Source of the DNA: Bacteroidales bacterium
GTDB taxonomy: Bacteria; Bacteroidota; Bacteroidia; Bacteroidales; Marinilabiliaceae
DNA length: 51,870 bases
Assembly: GCA_024401335.1 (NCBI GenBank)
Contig: JAKSLH010000021.1
Coordinates: 1 to 51,870, forward strand
Direction of reading: 5' to 3'
Of this stretch, positions 24,817 through 32,974 are shown one piece after another. A program made the translations under genes and the position numbers. Each line of letters opens with the position of its first letter. Position 1 is the first letter of the stretch. A model generated the notes under the pieces. It ran no database searches and was not told the origin of the DNA. It was given only the letters and a program-made list of their open reading frames with translations.

Positions 24817-26319
24817 TTATTCTTGAGGTATAACGATATCTTTGTAGTTGAAGCAAGAAGGATCTTCGCACTCCACAAAGTCAAATTTTCCCGTAGTCAG
24901 TGGTAACGGTTCAAATGTCATCTTGCATTCCGAGTCTTTCCCGAATGGTGACTCTACCGTGGTGTCTAAGCCTATGCTTGACGATACTATCTTATACTCT
25001 TTGCCGTTTGCGTGTAGTGTTGTTCCAGAGTTTATTGAGTAATCCGTAGGAAAGAGCACGGAAAAAGTCACAACAGTAGAGTCCTTGTAAAGCTCAACCT
25101 TTTCAAGGCCAAGGCTCGTAGACGACGATGTTTTATGCTTCGGATGTTCTACTGCAATATAGTTCTCTTCTTTGACAGTTGTAGTATTCCAGCATTCGGA
25201 CGAAGGGTTTAAAACTTCAAATAGTTTGTCTGTGTTTACTCCTTCCCATTTGTCTTCGACAATACCGTCTGGTGAAATGACAAAGAAAGTAGGGTAGCAT
25301 GCAACTCTGTAGATCGCAAATATACCGCTGTTGCACTCGTGGTCGTTAAATGCTTCATAGTCAGGCTTCTCTTCCTTTACCATGTCAAGATATTGCTGTT
25401 CATTGTCATTTGTGATGTTTACAATAGCCAGCTTGTCGTTGCTTGCTCTGTTCATGTAGTTCAACAACGGTTTGATCATACGGCACGGACCGCAATAATA
25501 TGAACTGAAGTCCAATAATAACTGTCGACCTTGGTAATCTGATAGGTGATGTATGCCTCCTTCGGCATCATATAAGTCATAGTCTGTTATCTTGTCTCCT
25601 ATCTCAATTCCCTTCCCATATAGGGCCATGTATATCGTTTTGCCTTGCTTGGTCTCCTTTTCTGCATCATTCAAGTGATTGTATAAAGTGGTCATCTGCT
25701 CTGCTTTAAGACTGTCTCTGTCATAGAAAAGGCTAAGCGCCATTCTGCCTACATGTTTCAGCCAGATGTCATCAACTGGCATCTCTGCAAGAAGATTTAT
25801 TCTCCTCGCATTTACTATTTCATCTATCGAGCCAATCTTATCGTATATTTGATATCTGGCTTCCCGTGAACTTGCCGAACGTGATTCATAATAAAGGTCG
25901 TCAAGCATGTCTGCATATTCCCCTTTACAAGCATTTAGCCTATTCTCGAAAATCTGTTGTGGGTGTTTGCTATCTATTTCCCATCTGTTACCCCTTATGC
26001 CATCTCCTTTTAGACAAGCTTTCGTGTTTTTTTCGATGTAAACGTATCTATTGGCACATACATTTCTGTTGCTATCAGCTATCATCACCATGAAATATAC
26101 GCCGTCGGCCATCACGCTGTCACAATTGAACGTGAAGTGGCATTCTCCTGATTCTGTTGAATGATCAATTATCTTATTCCCTGCACTTCCTTCACATTTG
26201 AGGATCTCAAGTTGTGCACCTTCTGGTAAGCCTGTAAGATCTATCTGCAACGTTGTTCTCTTTTGGCACGCAACCATCGATATGGCCGCAAGTGCCAATA
26301 TTCCAATTCTTTTTTTCAT
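24817..26319 (-). CDS. Thioredoxin-fold lipoprotein (TlpA/DUF4369-like)
   Basis: 500 residues. The N-terminus MKKRIGILALAAISMVAC ends in a lipobox, so the protein should be lipid-anchored. An N-terminal beta domain (TLQIDLTGLPEGAQLEIL) resembles the DUF4369-type domain of Bacteroidetes TlpA-like proteins. A helical stretch follows, then a thioredoxin domain at about 255-370 with LLLDFSSYYCGPCRMIKP (CxxC) and CYPTFFVISPDG (cis-proline). About 125 further residues form a beta-rich extension (for example DYSINSGTTLHANGKEYKIV), which is less common. Likely a periplasmic thiol oxidoreductase with an extra ligand- or partner-binding domain. It is transcribed alone. Confidence 0.85.
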   Translation of the reverse strand: MKKRIGILALAAISMVACQKRTTLQIDLTGLPEGAQLEILKCEGSAGNKIIDHSTESGECHFTFNCDSVMADGVYFMVMIADSNRNVCANRYVYIEKNTKACLKGDGIRGNRWEIDSKHPQQIFENRLNACKGEYADMLDDLYYESRSASSREARYQIYDKIGSIDEIVNARRINLLAEMPVDDIWLKHVGRMALSLFYDRDSLKAEQMTTLYNHLNDAEKETKQGKTIYMALYGKGIEIGDKITDYDLYDAEGGIHHLSDYQGRQLLLDFSSYYCGPCRMIKPLLNYMNRASNDKLAIVNITNDNEQQYLDMVKEEKPDYEAFNDHECNSGIFAIYRVACYPTFFVISPDGIVEDKWEGVNTDKLFEVLNPSSECWNTTTVKEENYIAVEHPKHKTSSSTSLGLEKVELYKDSTVVTFSVLFPTDYSINSGTTLHANGKEYKIVSSSIGLDTTVESPFGKDSECKMTFEPLPLTTGKFDFVECEDPSCFNYKDIVIPQE

Positions 26320-26372
26320 AGATTAATGAATTAAATGTTATAATGCGCATTTCATTCGTCATGCACTTTTAA

Positions 26373-26380
26373 CAAATATA
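26373..26380 (-). promoter_or_regulatory. -7 element for the thioredoxin-fold lipoprotein gene
   Basis: On the minus strand TATATTTG lies 54 bases before the start codon. No convincing -33 box is seen. Confidence 0.4.
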
Positions 26381-26484
26381 CGAAAAGTCTTGCTATTGTT
26401 GTCTCTGTCCGCTCACTTTTTTTGTTGTTGTGCGGTTAGCAATTAAAAAACAAAAACACATCTATACATGTCGTTAGTTTTTAG

Positions 26485-26492
26485 TAAGTTTG
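26485..26492 (+). promoter_or_regulatory. -7 element for the DUF1599 gene
   Basis: TAAGTTTG matches TAnnTTTG, 20 bases before the ATG at 26512. No TTTG at the expected -33 position. Confidence 0.5.
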
Positions 26493-26511
26493 CAATTGAA
26501 AAACTATCAAG

Positions 26512-27060
26512 ATGAAATCGAAAACAGATATTCAATTTGAACAAGCCATGAAAGTTTGCGAAGATATATTCGCAAAGAAGATGGTTGACTATGGAACAGC
26601 ATGGCGCATCATGCGTCCGACATCGCTCACTGATCAGATAATGATCAAGGCCCGAAGAATAAGAAGTCTTGAAGAGAAGAAGGAGAGCAAGGTAGGAGAG
26701 GGTATACGTCCGGAATTTATAGGCATAGTCAATTATGCGGCTATGGCGCTCATACAGCTTGATCTTGGTTATTCGGATGATCCAGAGATGGAGCATGGCA
26801 AGGCTTTGGAACTATATAAGGACAAGGTTAATTCGGCTAAGGCGCTCATGGACAATAAGAATCATGACTATGATGAAGCGTGGCGTAACATGCGCATCAG
26901 TTCTTTGACCGATCTTATTCTCATGAAGCTCAACAGGACAAAGGAGATAGAAGACCATAATGGTGAGACACTTATTTCGGAAGGAATAGATGCTAACTAT
27001 ATGGACATGATAAATTATGCCCTGTTTGCCATAATAAAGATGGATTTCCCTGAAGAATAA
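26512..27060 (+). CDS. DUF1599 (Nmad1-like) protein with internal duplication
   Basis: 182 residues built from two related halves. The first has VDYGTAWRIMRPTSLTDQIMIKA and later EFIGIVNYAAMALIQLDLG. The second has HDYDEAWRNMRISSLTDLILMK and NYMDMINYALFAIIKMDF. The repeated YxxAWRxMRxxSLTD motif identifies DUF1599, also called nucleotide modification associated domain 1. Proteins of this type are predicted by context to act with modified nucleotides, but no reaction is proven. In Bacteroidetes the gene commonly precedes a DoxX-like gene and tpiA, as here. No phage or base-modification genes are in the window, so a housekeeping role seems likelier here. Confidence 0.82.
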   Translation: MKSKTDIQFEQAMKVCEDIFAKKMVDYGTAWRIMRPTSLTDQIMIKARRIRSLEEKKESKVGEGIRPEFIGIVNYAAMALIQLDLGYSDDPEMEHGKALELYKDKVNSAKALMDNKNHDYDEAWRNMRISSLTDLILMKLNRTKEIEDHNGETLISEGIDANYMDMINYALFAIIKMDFPEE

Positions 27061-27077
27061 AAATAAAACATTTCCAG

Positions 27078-28304
27078 ATGAAGAACCGATTGATACAATT
27101 GTCACGAATCGTCGTTGGGTTGTTGTTCATGTTTTCAGGCTTTGTAAAATGTGTTGACCCAACAGGTGGAGCTATCAAGATAGAAGACTATTTCATTGCT
27201 TGGGGCATGGAATGGATGCCTTTTGAGGTGTGCATGTTCTTGTCTTTGGCGCAGAACATAATTGAGTTCGGTGTAGGCTATATGTTGTTCATCAACGCAT
27301 ATGTAGAACTGGCCTCGCTTGTGGTTCTGGCTTTTATGTGCTTCTATACGCCGTTGACTTTGTACATTGCGATAGCTAATCCTGTAAGCGATTGCGGATG
27401 TTTTGGCGATGCCGTGAAGTTGTCAAACTGGGAGACGTTCTGGAAGAACATGGCTTTCTTGCCATTGGCGATACTTGTCTTTATGACACGCAAGAGCTGT
27501 CCAACTAGACTGCATGGATGGCGTAAGGTCGCGGTTGCCGGCATCGGTGTGTTGTTGGCACTGCTCATATCTATCAAGGGTATTACTGATGAACCAATAA
27601 TTGACTATCGTCCATATTCTGTCGGAACTGACATCAACCAGGCTATGATGATACCCGACGACGCTCCTATGCCTGAGTATAAGACGACTTTCATTCTTGA
27701 GAAAGATGGCGTGCGTAAGGAGTTTGATGAGATGAACTATCCTTATGAAGATTCTACATGGGTTTATATTGACGCTAATACAGAGGTTATTTCTGAGGGT
27801 TATGTGCCACCGATAAAGGATTTCACCCTTACGGATGTTGATGGTAATTTAAGAACAAACGACTTGCTTGCTAGTAAGGAACCTGTGGTTCTGATCAACT
27901 CGCCTAAGGTTGAAGAGATATCTGACCAGCATGTCGCTATGTTGGTTGAAATGGCCAAGAAACAAGAGAATGACGAAGGTGATATGTATATCCTTACATC
28001 ATCTTCGGCTGCCGATCAGAAGTTGCTCGACGAGAAAGCTGGATGGAGCTTTGAATATCTGCAGGGTGATGAGACGATGTTGAAGACTATCACACGCTCT
28101 AATCCTGGCGTCTTGGTTTTGCAGAACGGCGTTATTATAGCTAAATATCACATCGACCATATGCCGGTGCAAGGCATTGATAATCCGCTAGCGACAAATT
28201 TAGCAAACATAGCATCTGAAAATGCTAGATTAGTAATTTTATGTGTTATCTTTGCAGTCGCGTTACTTATTGTCATGATTGTTGGCAAGAGACGTAGAGG
28301 TTAA
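27078..28304 (+). CDS. DoxX/MauE-type redox membrane protein with thioredoxin-like domain
   Basis: 408 residues. The N-terminal 150 residues form four membrane helices of the DoxX/MauE group (IVVGLLFMFSGFVKCVDPTGG; NPVSDCGCFGDAVKLSNWETFWKN with the CGCFG motif). A periplasmic part of about 200 residues follows. Its PPIKDFTLTDVDGN start resembles TlpA-like thioredoxin folds, but at the usual CxxC position it reads INSPKVEEI, so the redox cysteines are missing. A last membrane helix lies near the C-terminus (LVILCVIFAVALLIVMIVG). A role in envelope redox is inferred. It lies 17 bases after DUF1599 and 36 before tpiA. Confidence 0.82.
   Translation: MKNRLIQLSRIVVGLLFMFSGFVKCVDPTGGAIKIEDYFIAWGMEWMPFEVCMFLSLAQNIIEFGVGYMLFINAYVELASLVVLAFMCFYTPLTLYIAIANPVSDCGCFGDAVKLSNWETFWKNMAFLPLAILVFMTRKSCPTRLHGWRKVAVAGIGVLLALLISIKGITDEPIIDYRPYSVGTDINQAMMIPDDAPMPEYKTTFILEKDGVRKEFDEMNYPYEDSTWVYIDANTEVISEGYVPPIKDFTLTDVDGNLRTNDLLASKEPVVLINSPKVEEISDQHVAMLVEMAKKQENDEGDMYILTSSSAADQKLLDEKAGWSFEYLQGDETMLKTITRSNPGVLVLQNGVIIAKYHIDHMPVQGIDNPLATNLANIASENARLVILCVIFAVALLIVMIVGKRRRG
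28247..28254 (+). promoter_or_regulatory. Possible internal promoter for tpiA
   Basis: TATCTTTG matches TAnnTTTG inside the end of the DoxX-like gene, 86 bases before the tpiA start. The strong codon bias of tpiA suggests it is expressed above its upstream neighbours. No clear -33 box. Confidence 0.3.
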
Positions 28305-28340
28305 GAATGATAAAATTATAAATCACATAATTACAAAACA

Positions 28341-29099
28341 ATGAGACAGAAAATTGTAGCAGGCAACTGGAAGATGAATAACACACTCCAGGAAGGTATC
28401 GAGCTCGCTAAGGGCGTAAACGAGATCTTGAAGGCTAACGCACCTAAGTGCAAGGTTATTCTTGGTACTCCATTTATTCACCTTACTGAGGTAGTTAAGG
28501 CAGTTGATCCAAAGCTCATCAGCGTATCTGCTGAGAACTGCGCAGACAAGGAGAAGGGTGCTTATACTGGTGAGGTTTCTGCATCTATGGTTAAGTCTAC
28601 AGGTGCTGAGTATGTTATCCTCGGCCACTCTGAGCGTCGTGAGTACTACAACGAGACTCCAGAGATCCTTAAGGCAAAGGTTGACCTTGCTCTTGCTAAT
28701 GGTTTGAAGGTTATCTTCTGCATCGGTGAGTCACTCGCACAGCGTGAGGCAAATCAGCAGAACGCAGTTTGTAAGGCAGAGCTCGAGGGTTCAGTATTCC
28801 ACCTCTCAGCTGAGCAGTTCGCAAACATCGTAATCGCATACGAGCCAATCTGGGCAATCGGTACAGGTAAGACTGCTACATCTGACCAGGCTGAAGAGAT
28901 TCACGCATATATCCGTTCAGTTGTTGCTGACAAGTATGGTAAGGAAGTTGCTGAGAACACATCTATCCTTTATGGTGGTTCTTGCAAGGGCTCTAACGCT
29001 CCTGAGCTCTTCGGTAAGCCTGACATCGACGGTGGCCTTATCGGTGGCGCTTCACTCAAGGCTGGTGACTTCTATGATATCATCAAGGCTTGGAACTAA
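28341..29099 (+). CDS. tpiA: Triosephosphate isomerase
   Basis: 252 residues, normal length. Interconverts dihydroxyacetone phosphate and glyceraldehyde-3-phosphate. It has AGNWKMN with the substrate-binding lysine at the start, VILGHSERR with the catalytic histidine, [15 protein letters not shown] with the catalytic glutamate and the flexible loop, [11 protein letters not shown] and GGLIGGASL. Codon bias is strong. It follows the DoxX-like gene after 36 bases and is followed by a clear terminator. Confidence 0.98.
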   Translation: MRQKIVAGNWKMNNTLQEGIELAKGVNEILKANAPKCKVILGTPFIHLTEVVKAVDPKLISVSAENCADKEKGAYTGEVSASMVKSTGAEYVILGHSERREYYNETPEILKAKVDLALANGLKVIFCIGESLAQREANQQNAVCKAELEGSVFHLSAEQFANIVIAYEPIWAIGTGKTATSDQAEEIHAYIRSVVADKYGKEVAENTSILYGGSCKGSNAPELFGKPDIDGGLIGGASLKAGDFYDIIKAWN

Positions 29100-29130
29100 T
29101 TGATAATTCTTATTGAACTTATCATATTAT

Positions 29131-29160
29131 GGGGTGATCAGTAGATGGTCACCCCTTTTT
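29131..29160 (+). terminator. tpiA terminator
   Basis: GGGGTGATCA at 29131-29140 pairs with TGGTCACCCC at 29146-29155 (one G-T) and is followed by a T-run. Confidence 0.92.
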
Positions 29161-29188
29161 TCTTTTTTAACACACTTTTTTCTCGCAG

Positions 29189-29222
29189 ATTGTATTCGTG
29201 ATATAAAAAGTTTCTATATTTG
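29189..29222 (+). promoter_or_regulatory. Promoter of the small acidic protein gene
   Basis: ATTG at 29189-29192, 22 bases, then TATATTTG at 29215-29222, 23 bases before the start codon. The -7 box is a full match; the spacer is slightly long. Confidence 0.5.
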
Positions 29223-29245
29223 ACACCGAAAACAACAGAACGGTT

Positions 29246-29602
29246 ATGATAAAGAAAAACAAGCCACGTATTATAAAGAATTTTGAAAAGCTCGACGAAA
29301 AGATGCGTGAGCTTTTGGCAGAACGATTCCCAGAAGGTTATCAGCAGGAGATTCAGGCGTTTGATATTGGAGGCGGAAAGTTTATGTCGGCATTGCCAAT
29401 AGAAACTGATGACTATTATTATTTGATAAAATTCCCTGTTAAGGATGATCTCGACCTCGATGCTGATGGTCTCGGTGGAGATGACGAGATGGATCTTACG
29501 GGCGGTGAAGATATCGACGAGGAGGAAGAGGATGATGAGGTAGAAAAGCCTATGGACAACCTTGAAGACCTTGAAGTTGCTGATGAGGCAGGTATCGAAT
29601 AG
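29246..29602 (+). CDS. Small protein with very acidic C-terminus, function unknown
   Basis: 118 residues. The first 75 are basic to neutral, with MIKKNKPRIIKNFEKL, LAERFPEGYQQEIQAFDI and the beta-rich SALPIETDDYYYLIKFPVK. The last 40 are dominated by Asp and Glu (DIDEEEEDDEVEKP). It has its own promoter and a hairpin downstream, and a codon pattern like its neighbours, so I regard it as real. An acidic tail may mediate binding to basic partners such as DNA-binding or ribosomal proteins, but that is inference. I recognise no named domain. Confidence 0.75.
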   Translation: MIKKNKPRIIKNFEKLDEKMRELLAERFPEGYQQEIQAFDIGGGKFMSALPIETDDYYYLIKFPVKDDLDLDADGLGGDDEMDLTGGEDIDEEEEDDEVEKPMDNLEDLEVADEAGIE

Positions 29603-29630
29603 TTTGATTTCTCTTTTCATATATAAGAAC

Positions 29631-29662
29631 TACAGCGTTGCATCCTCAAGTGCAACGCTGTA
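29631..29662 (+). terminator. Hairpin after the small acidic protein gene
   Basis: TACAGCGTTGCA at 29631-29642 pairs perfectly with TGCAACGCTGTA at 29651-29662. The following ATTGTATTATTT is T-rich but broken, so termination before fmt may be partial. Confidence 0.65.
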
Positions 29663-29689
29663 ATTGTATTATTTAATAGGATTTGTAAT

Positions 29690-30637
29690 ATGAGAATAGT
29701 GTTTATGGGGACTCCTGAGTTCGCTGTTGAGAGTCTTAGAGCTATATGTGATGCTGGACATGAAGTTGTTGGAGTTGTGACTATGCCGGATAAGCCATCT
29801 GGACGTGGACAAAAAATCAATAAGTCGGCTGTTAAGATATTTGCAGAAGAGAAGGGCTTATATATCATGCAGCCTGAGAAGTTGAAGGATGAGGCTTTTG
29901 TTGAAGAACTCAGAAGTCTCAAGGCTGACATACAAGTTGTTGTCGCTTTTAGAATGTTGCCAGAGATTGTGTGGAATATGCCTCCTATGGGAACATATAA
30001 CCTTCATGCCTCTATTTTGCCTCAATATCGCGGTGCTGCTCCTATCAATTGGGCTGTTATGAATGGGGATAAGCAGACTGGTGTGACAACGTTTAAGCTT
30101 AAGCACGAAATAGATACGGGAGATGTGATGATGCAACGCGTTATTGATATTCTACCAGATGATGACGCGGGTTCTGTTCATGATAAATTGATGATGCTGG
30201 GCGCTAAGACTATCGTAGATACTCTCAAGGAGATTGAGGCTGGACACGCAGACCTGAAAACTCAGACATCTATGATGGATGGACAGGAATTGAGACCTGC
30301 TCCTAAGCTCTTTAAGGATGACATGAAGATCGACTGGACAAGACCAAGCGTTGAATTGCATAATAAGGTAAGAGGCTTGTCGCCTTATCCTACTGCATGG
30401 ACTGAGATCTCTGATCAGAAGGGTGAACCTGTAAGCGTTAAGATATACAAGACGGCTTTGTCTGATAAGAAGTTGATGCCTGGACAAATAGAAACAGATG
30501 GTAAGAGTTATCTGGCTATCGGTACAGGTGATGGCGCTCTCTTGGTTGACAGCTTGCAAATGGCTGGCAAAAAGCGTATGGACGTAAAGTCGTTCTTGCA
30601 AGGATTCCACTTTGGAGCCGATGCTTGCTGTAAATAG
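29690..30637 (+). CDS. fmt: Methionyl-tRNA formyltransferase
   Basis: 315 residues, the usual length. Adds a formyl group from 10-formyltetrahydrofolate to initiator Met-tRNA. It shows MRIVFMGTPEFAVESLR, VTMPDKPSGRGQKI, then GTYNLHASILPQYRGAAPINW with the catalytic Asn and His. IDTGDVMMQ carries the catalytic Asp, and RGLSPYPTAWTEI opens the C-terminal OB-like domain. Nothing unusual is seen. The barrel protein gene follows after 41 bases with its own -7 box. Confidence 0.97.
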   Translation: MRIVFMGTPEFAVESLRAICDAGHEVVGVVTMPDKPSGRGQKINKSAVKIFAEEKGLYIMQPEKLKDEAFVEELRSLKADIQVVVAFRMLPEIVWNMPPMGTYNLHASILPQYRGAAPINWAVMNGDKQTGVTTFKLKHEIDTGDVMMQRVIDILPDDDAGSVHDKLMMLGAKTIVDTLKEIEAGHADLKTQTSMMDGQELRPAPKLFKDDMKIDWTRPSVELHNKVRGLSPYPTAWTEISDQKGEPVSVKIYKTALSDKKLMPGQIETDGKSYLAIGTGDGALLVDSLQMAGKKRMDVKSFLQGFHFGADACCK

Positions 30638-30656
30638 CTATTTTTTTGTATATTTG
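30624..30656 (+). promoter_or_regulatory. Promoter of the outer-membrane barrel gene
   Basis: CTTG at 30624-30627, 21 bases, TATATTTG at 30649-30656, 22 bases before the ATG at 30679. The -33 box has one mismatch. Confidence 0.55.
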
Positions 30657-30678
30657 AGATTGTATAAATGCTGTTTCT

Positions 30679-32319
30679 ATGCTAAGGGTTTTTATATCGG
30701 TATTTCTTATCTCCCTGTTCTCCATTGTTGTGGAGGCTCAGGGTTATAGCTTTTATGAAAACTCTCAGTTTGACCCTTTTCAGAGAGAGACGTATGTTGT
30801 AGGCACTAACAAACTACATTCGTCGCTAAGGATGTACAAACTTGATGAGTTGAGAGAGTTCTATGACCTTGATTCATTGATATATGCTGGTATCTATCGA
30901 CCAGATGTTTATTTGAACCCGCATGAGGCTACAGATGGAAAACCAATCAGCAGAAATGTATTCCGTAATTTCATTCATGATGACTTCTTGGCATGGAAAT
31001 ACCAAGATTCATATGTAGCTATCAATCCTTATTGCAATTTTCAGATCGGTAAAGAGAATGGCTCTGACCATACTTCATATATCAACTCTAGAGGCTTTTA
31101 TGTCAATGGTAATCTTGGCAAGAATTTCTGGTTCTATATGGATTTTACGGAGAACCAGTCGCGTTATCCTGACTATTATGAAGAGATAGCAAATGGTTTT
31201 GTGACTGTTCCAGGAGAATCAAACTACAAGAAAGAGAGTGACTATTATGACTATGAGGTTGCCAATGGATATATAGGATTCAATATAGGTAAACATGTTG
31301 ATTTCCAGATTGGTAAGGGTAAGATCTTTATTGGTGACGGTTATCGTTCTCTTTTATTGTCTGATAATGCTCCTGCATATCCTATGTTCAAGTTTAATCT
31401 GACTTTCCTCAACTGCAAGTACATGATGATGATAACACAGTTGCAGACACATGATGCGCAGGGAGTTAGTAATAATGGACATAGAGAGAAGTACAGTTTT
31501 ACACACTATTTTGACTGGAATATGTGGGGCCGTTTCTCATTGGGTATATTTGAGAATGTGACGATGGCGGCATGGCGTCTGACTGGCGAGAGCAGGAATA
31601 TAGATATGGAGTATATAAATCCTTTTATCATATTCCGTCCAGGAGAATACAATGCTGGCTCACCAGATAAGATGATTGTTGGTTTCAATAGTAAGTTGGT
31701 CCTCGCAAAGTCGTTAATTCTACATGGTCAGCTGATGTTCAATGAGTTTAGATTGAAAGAGCTGACGGCAAAGACGGGATACTGGTCGAATAAATATGGA
31801 TATCTGGTCGGATTGAAGTCAATAGATTTGTTCGGAGCTCCTGGACTGGATATGCAATTGGAATATTCACAGGTAAGGCCATTCTCATATTCTCAATATG
31901 ATGGTTTGGGTTGCTATACTCATCACCGACAGTCTCTTGCTCATCCATTGGGCGCCAATTTCAAGGAGTTTGTTGGTATTTTGAATTATAGATACAGAAG
32001 ATTGATGCTTCATACTCAATTCAATCTCGCCAAGTATGGTGATGATATACCTGGTGATACGCTTTCGTATGGACACGATCCTAACATACCAAGCAAAGAA
32101 AGAAATGCTCAATATGGTGTTCATATGCTTCAGGGTAACAAGACAACGGTGAAATATGCTGATATGTCTGCCACTGTATTGATCAATCCTCGCAATATGA
32201 TGAATCTGACTATGGGTGTAAGGATGAGAAACATGAATAGTGATTTTCAGGCAAACAAGTCTACCCATATGTATGTGGCATTGCGTTGGAGTCTTAAAAA
32301 CACATATTACGACTATTAA
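30679..32319 (+). CDS. Outer-membrane beta-barrel protein, Wzi/RemB-like
   Basis: 546 residues with a signal peptide ending VVEAQ. The body is full of alternating aromatic strands typical of outer-membrane barrels, for example SYVAINPYCNFQIGKENG, GKNFWFYMDFTENQ, RFSLGIFENVTMAAW and a final strand ending in aromatic residues (MYVALRWSLKNTYYDY). The arrangement of VDFQIGKGKIFIGDGYRSLLLSDNAP and YINPFIIFRP recalls capsule-assembly Wzi-type barrels and the gliding protein RemB of Bacteroidetes. I cannot tell these apart by eye. The following isomerase and sugar mutase genes, which feed surface polysaccharide synthesis, suit an envelope glycan role. Confidence 0.7.
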   Translation: MLRVFISVFLISLFSIVVEAQGYSFYENSQFDPFQRETYVVGTNKLHSSLRMYKLDELREFYDLDSLIYAGIYRPDVYLNPHEATDGKPISRNVFRNFIHDDFLAWKYQDSYVAINPYCNFQIGKENGSDHTSYINSRGFYVNGNLGKNFWFYMDFTENQSRYPDYYEEIANGFVTVPGESNYKKESDYYDYEVANGYIGFNIGKHVDFQIGKGKIFIGDGYRSLLLSDNAPAYPMFKFNLTFLNCKYMMMITQLQTHDAQGVSNNGHREKYSFTHYFDWNMWGRFSLGIFENVTMAAWRLTGESRNIDMEYINPFIIFRPGEYNAGSPDKMIVGFNSKLVLAKSLILHGQLMFNEFRLKELTAKTGYWSNKYGYLVGLKSIDLFGAPGLDMQLEYSQVRPFSYSQYDGLGCYTHHRQSLAHPLGANFKEFVGILNYRYRRLMLHTQFNLAKYGDDIPGDTLSYGHDPNIPSKERNAQYGVHMLQGNKTTVKYADMSATVLINPRNMMNLTMGVRMRNMNSDFQANKSTHMYVALRWSLKNTYYDY

Positions 32320-32351
32320 ATACAAACTAAACATATTTACTTTTCAAACAA

Positions 32352-32960
32352 ATGGAATTTAATACTATACAGGATATTATACGACATGAGGCGGAGGCCG
32401 TGTTGAATATTCCTATATCAGATTCTTATGAGAAGGCGGTGACGCTTATTCATCATCATGTGCATGAGTTAGGTGGAAAGATTATAATGAGCGGCATGGG
32501 TAAGGCCGGCCAGATAGCGATCAACATGTCGACAACATTTAGTTCTACAGGCTCTCCTGCTGTTTTCCTGCATCCTGCAGAGGCTCAGCATGGTGATCTG
32601 GGTGTTGTTCAGCCTAATGACATAATGATTCTTATCTCTAATTCAGGTAAGACACGTGAAATTGTTGAACTTGTTGCTTTGGCTAGAAATCTATATACCA
32701 ATATCCCTATTATTGTCATAACAGGAAACCCTGTTAGCCAGCTTGCTGATGTTGCGGATATTGTACTTTCTACAGGCAACCCTAAGGAGGTTTGTATACT
32801 CGGTTTGACTCCAACTACGTCTACGACTGTGATGACTGTTATTGGTGATGTGTTGGTTGTAACTTTAATGAAGAAAATTGGCTTTACAAGCGCAGAATAC
32901 GCAAAACGCCATCATGGTGGTTATTTGGGTAATGTGTCTCGTAAACAGGCTGGTGTTTAA
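32352..32960 (+). CDS. kdsD: SIS-domain arabinose-5-phosphate isomerase lacking CBS domains
   Basis: 202 residues. Predicted to convert ribulose-5-phosphate to arabinose-5-phosphate, the first step of KDO synthesis for lipopolysaccharide. One SIS domain with KIIMSGMGKAGQIAINMSTTFSSTGSPA, FLHPAEAQHGDLGV, ILISNSGKTREIVEL and CILGLTPTTSTTVM closely follows KdsD/KpsF. The C-terminal pair of CBS domains of the 320-residue E. coli enzyme is absent; single-domain versions are known in Bacteroides. The mutase gene follows after 14 bases. Confidence 0.85.
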   Translation: MEFNTIQDIIRHEAEAVLNIPISDSYEKAVTLIHHHVHELGGKIIMSGMGKAGQIAINMSTTFSSTGSPAVFLHPAEAQHGDLGVVQPNDIMILISNSGKTREIVELVALARNLYTNIPIIVITGNPVSQLADVADIVLSTGNPKEVCILGLTPTTSTTVMTVIGDVLVVTLMKKIGFTSAEYAKRHHGGYLGNVSRKQAGV

Positions 32961-32974
32961 ATACTGATAGTCCT

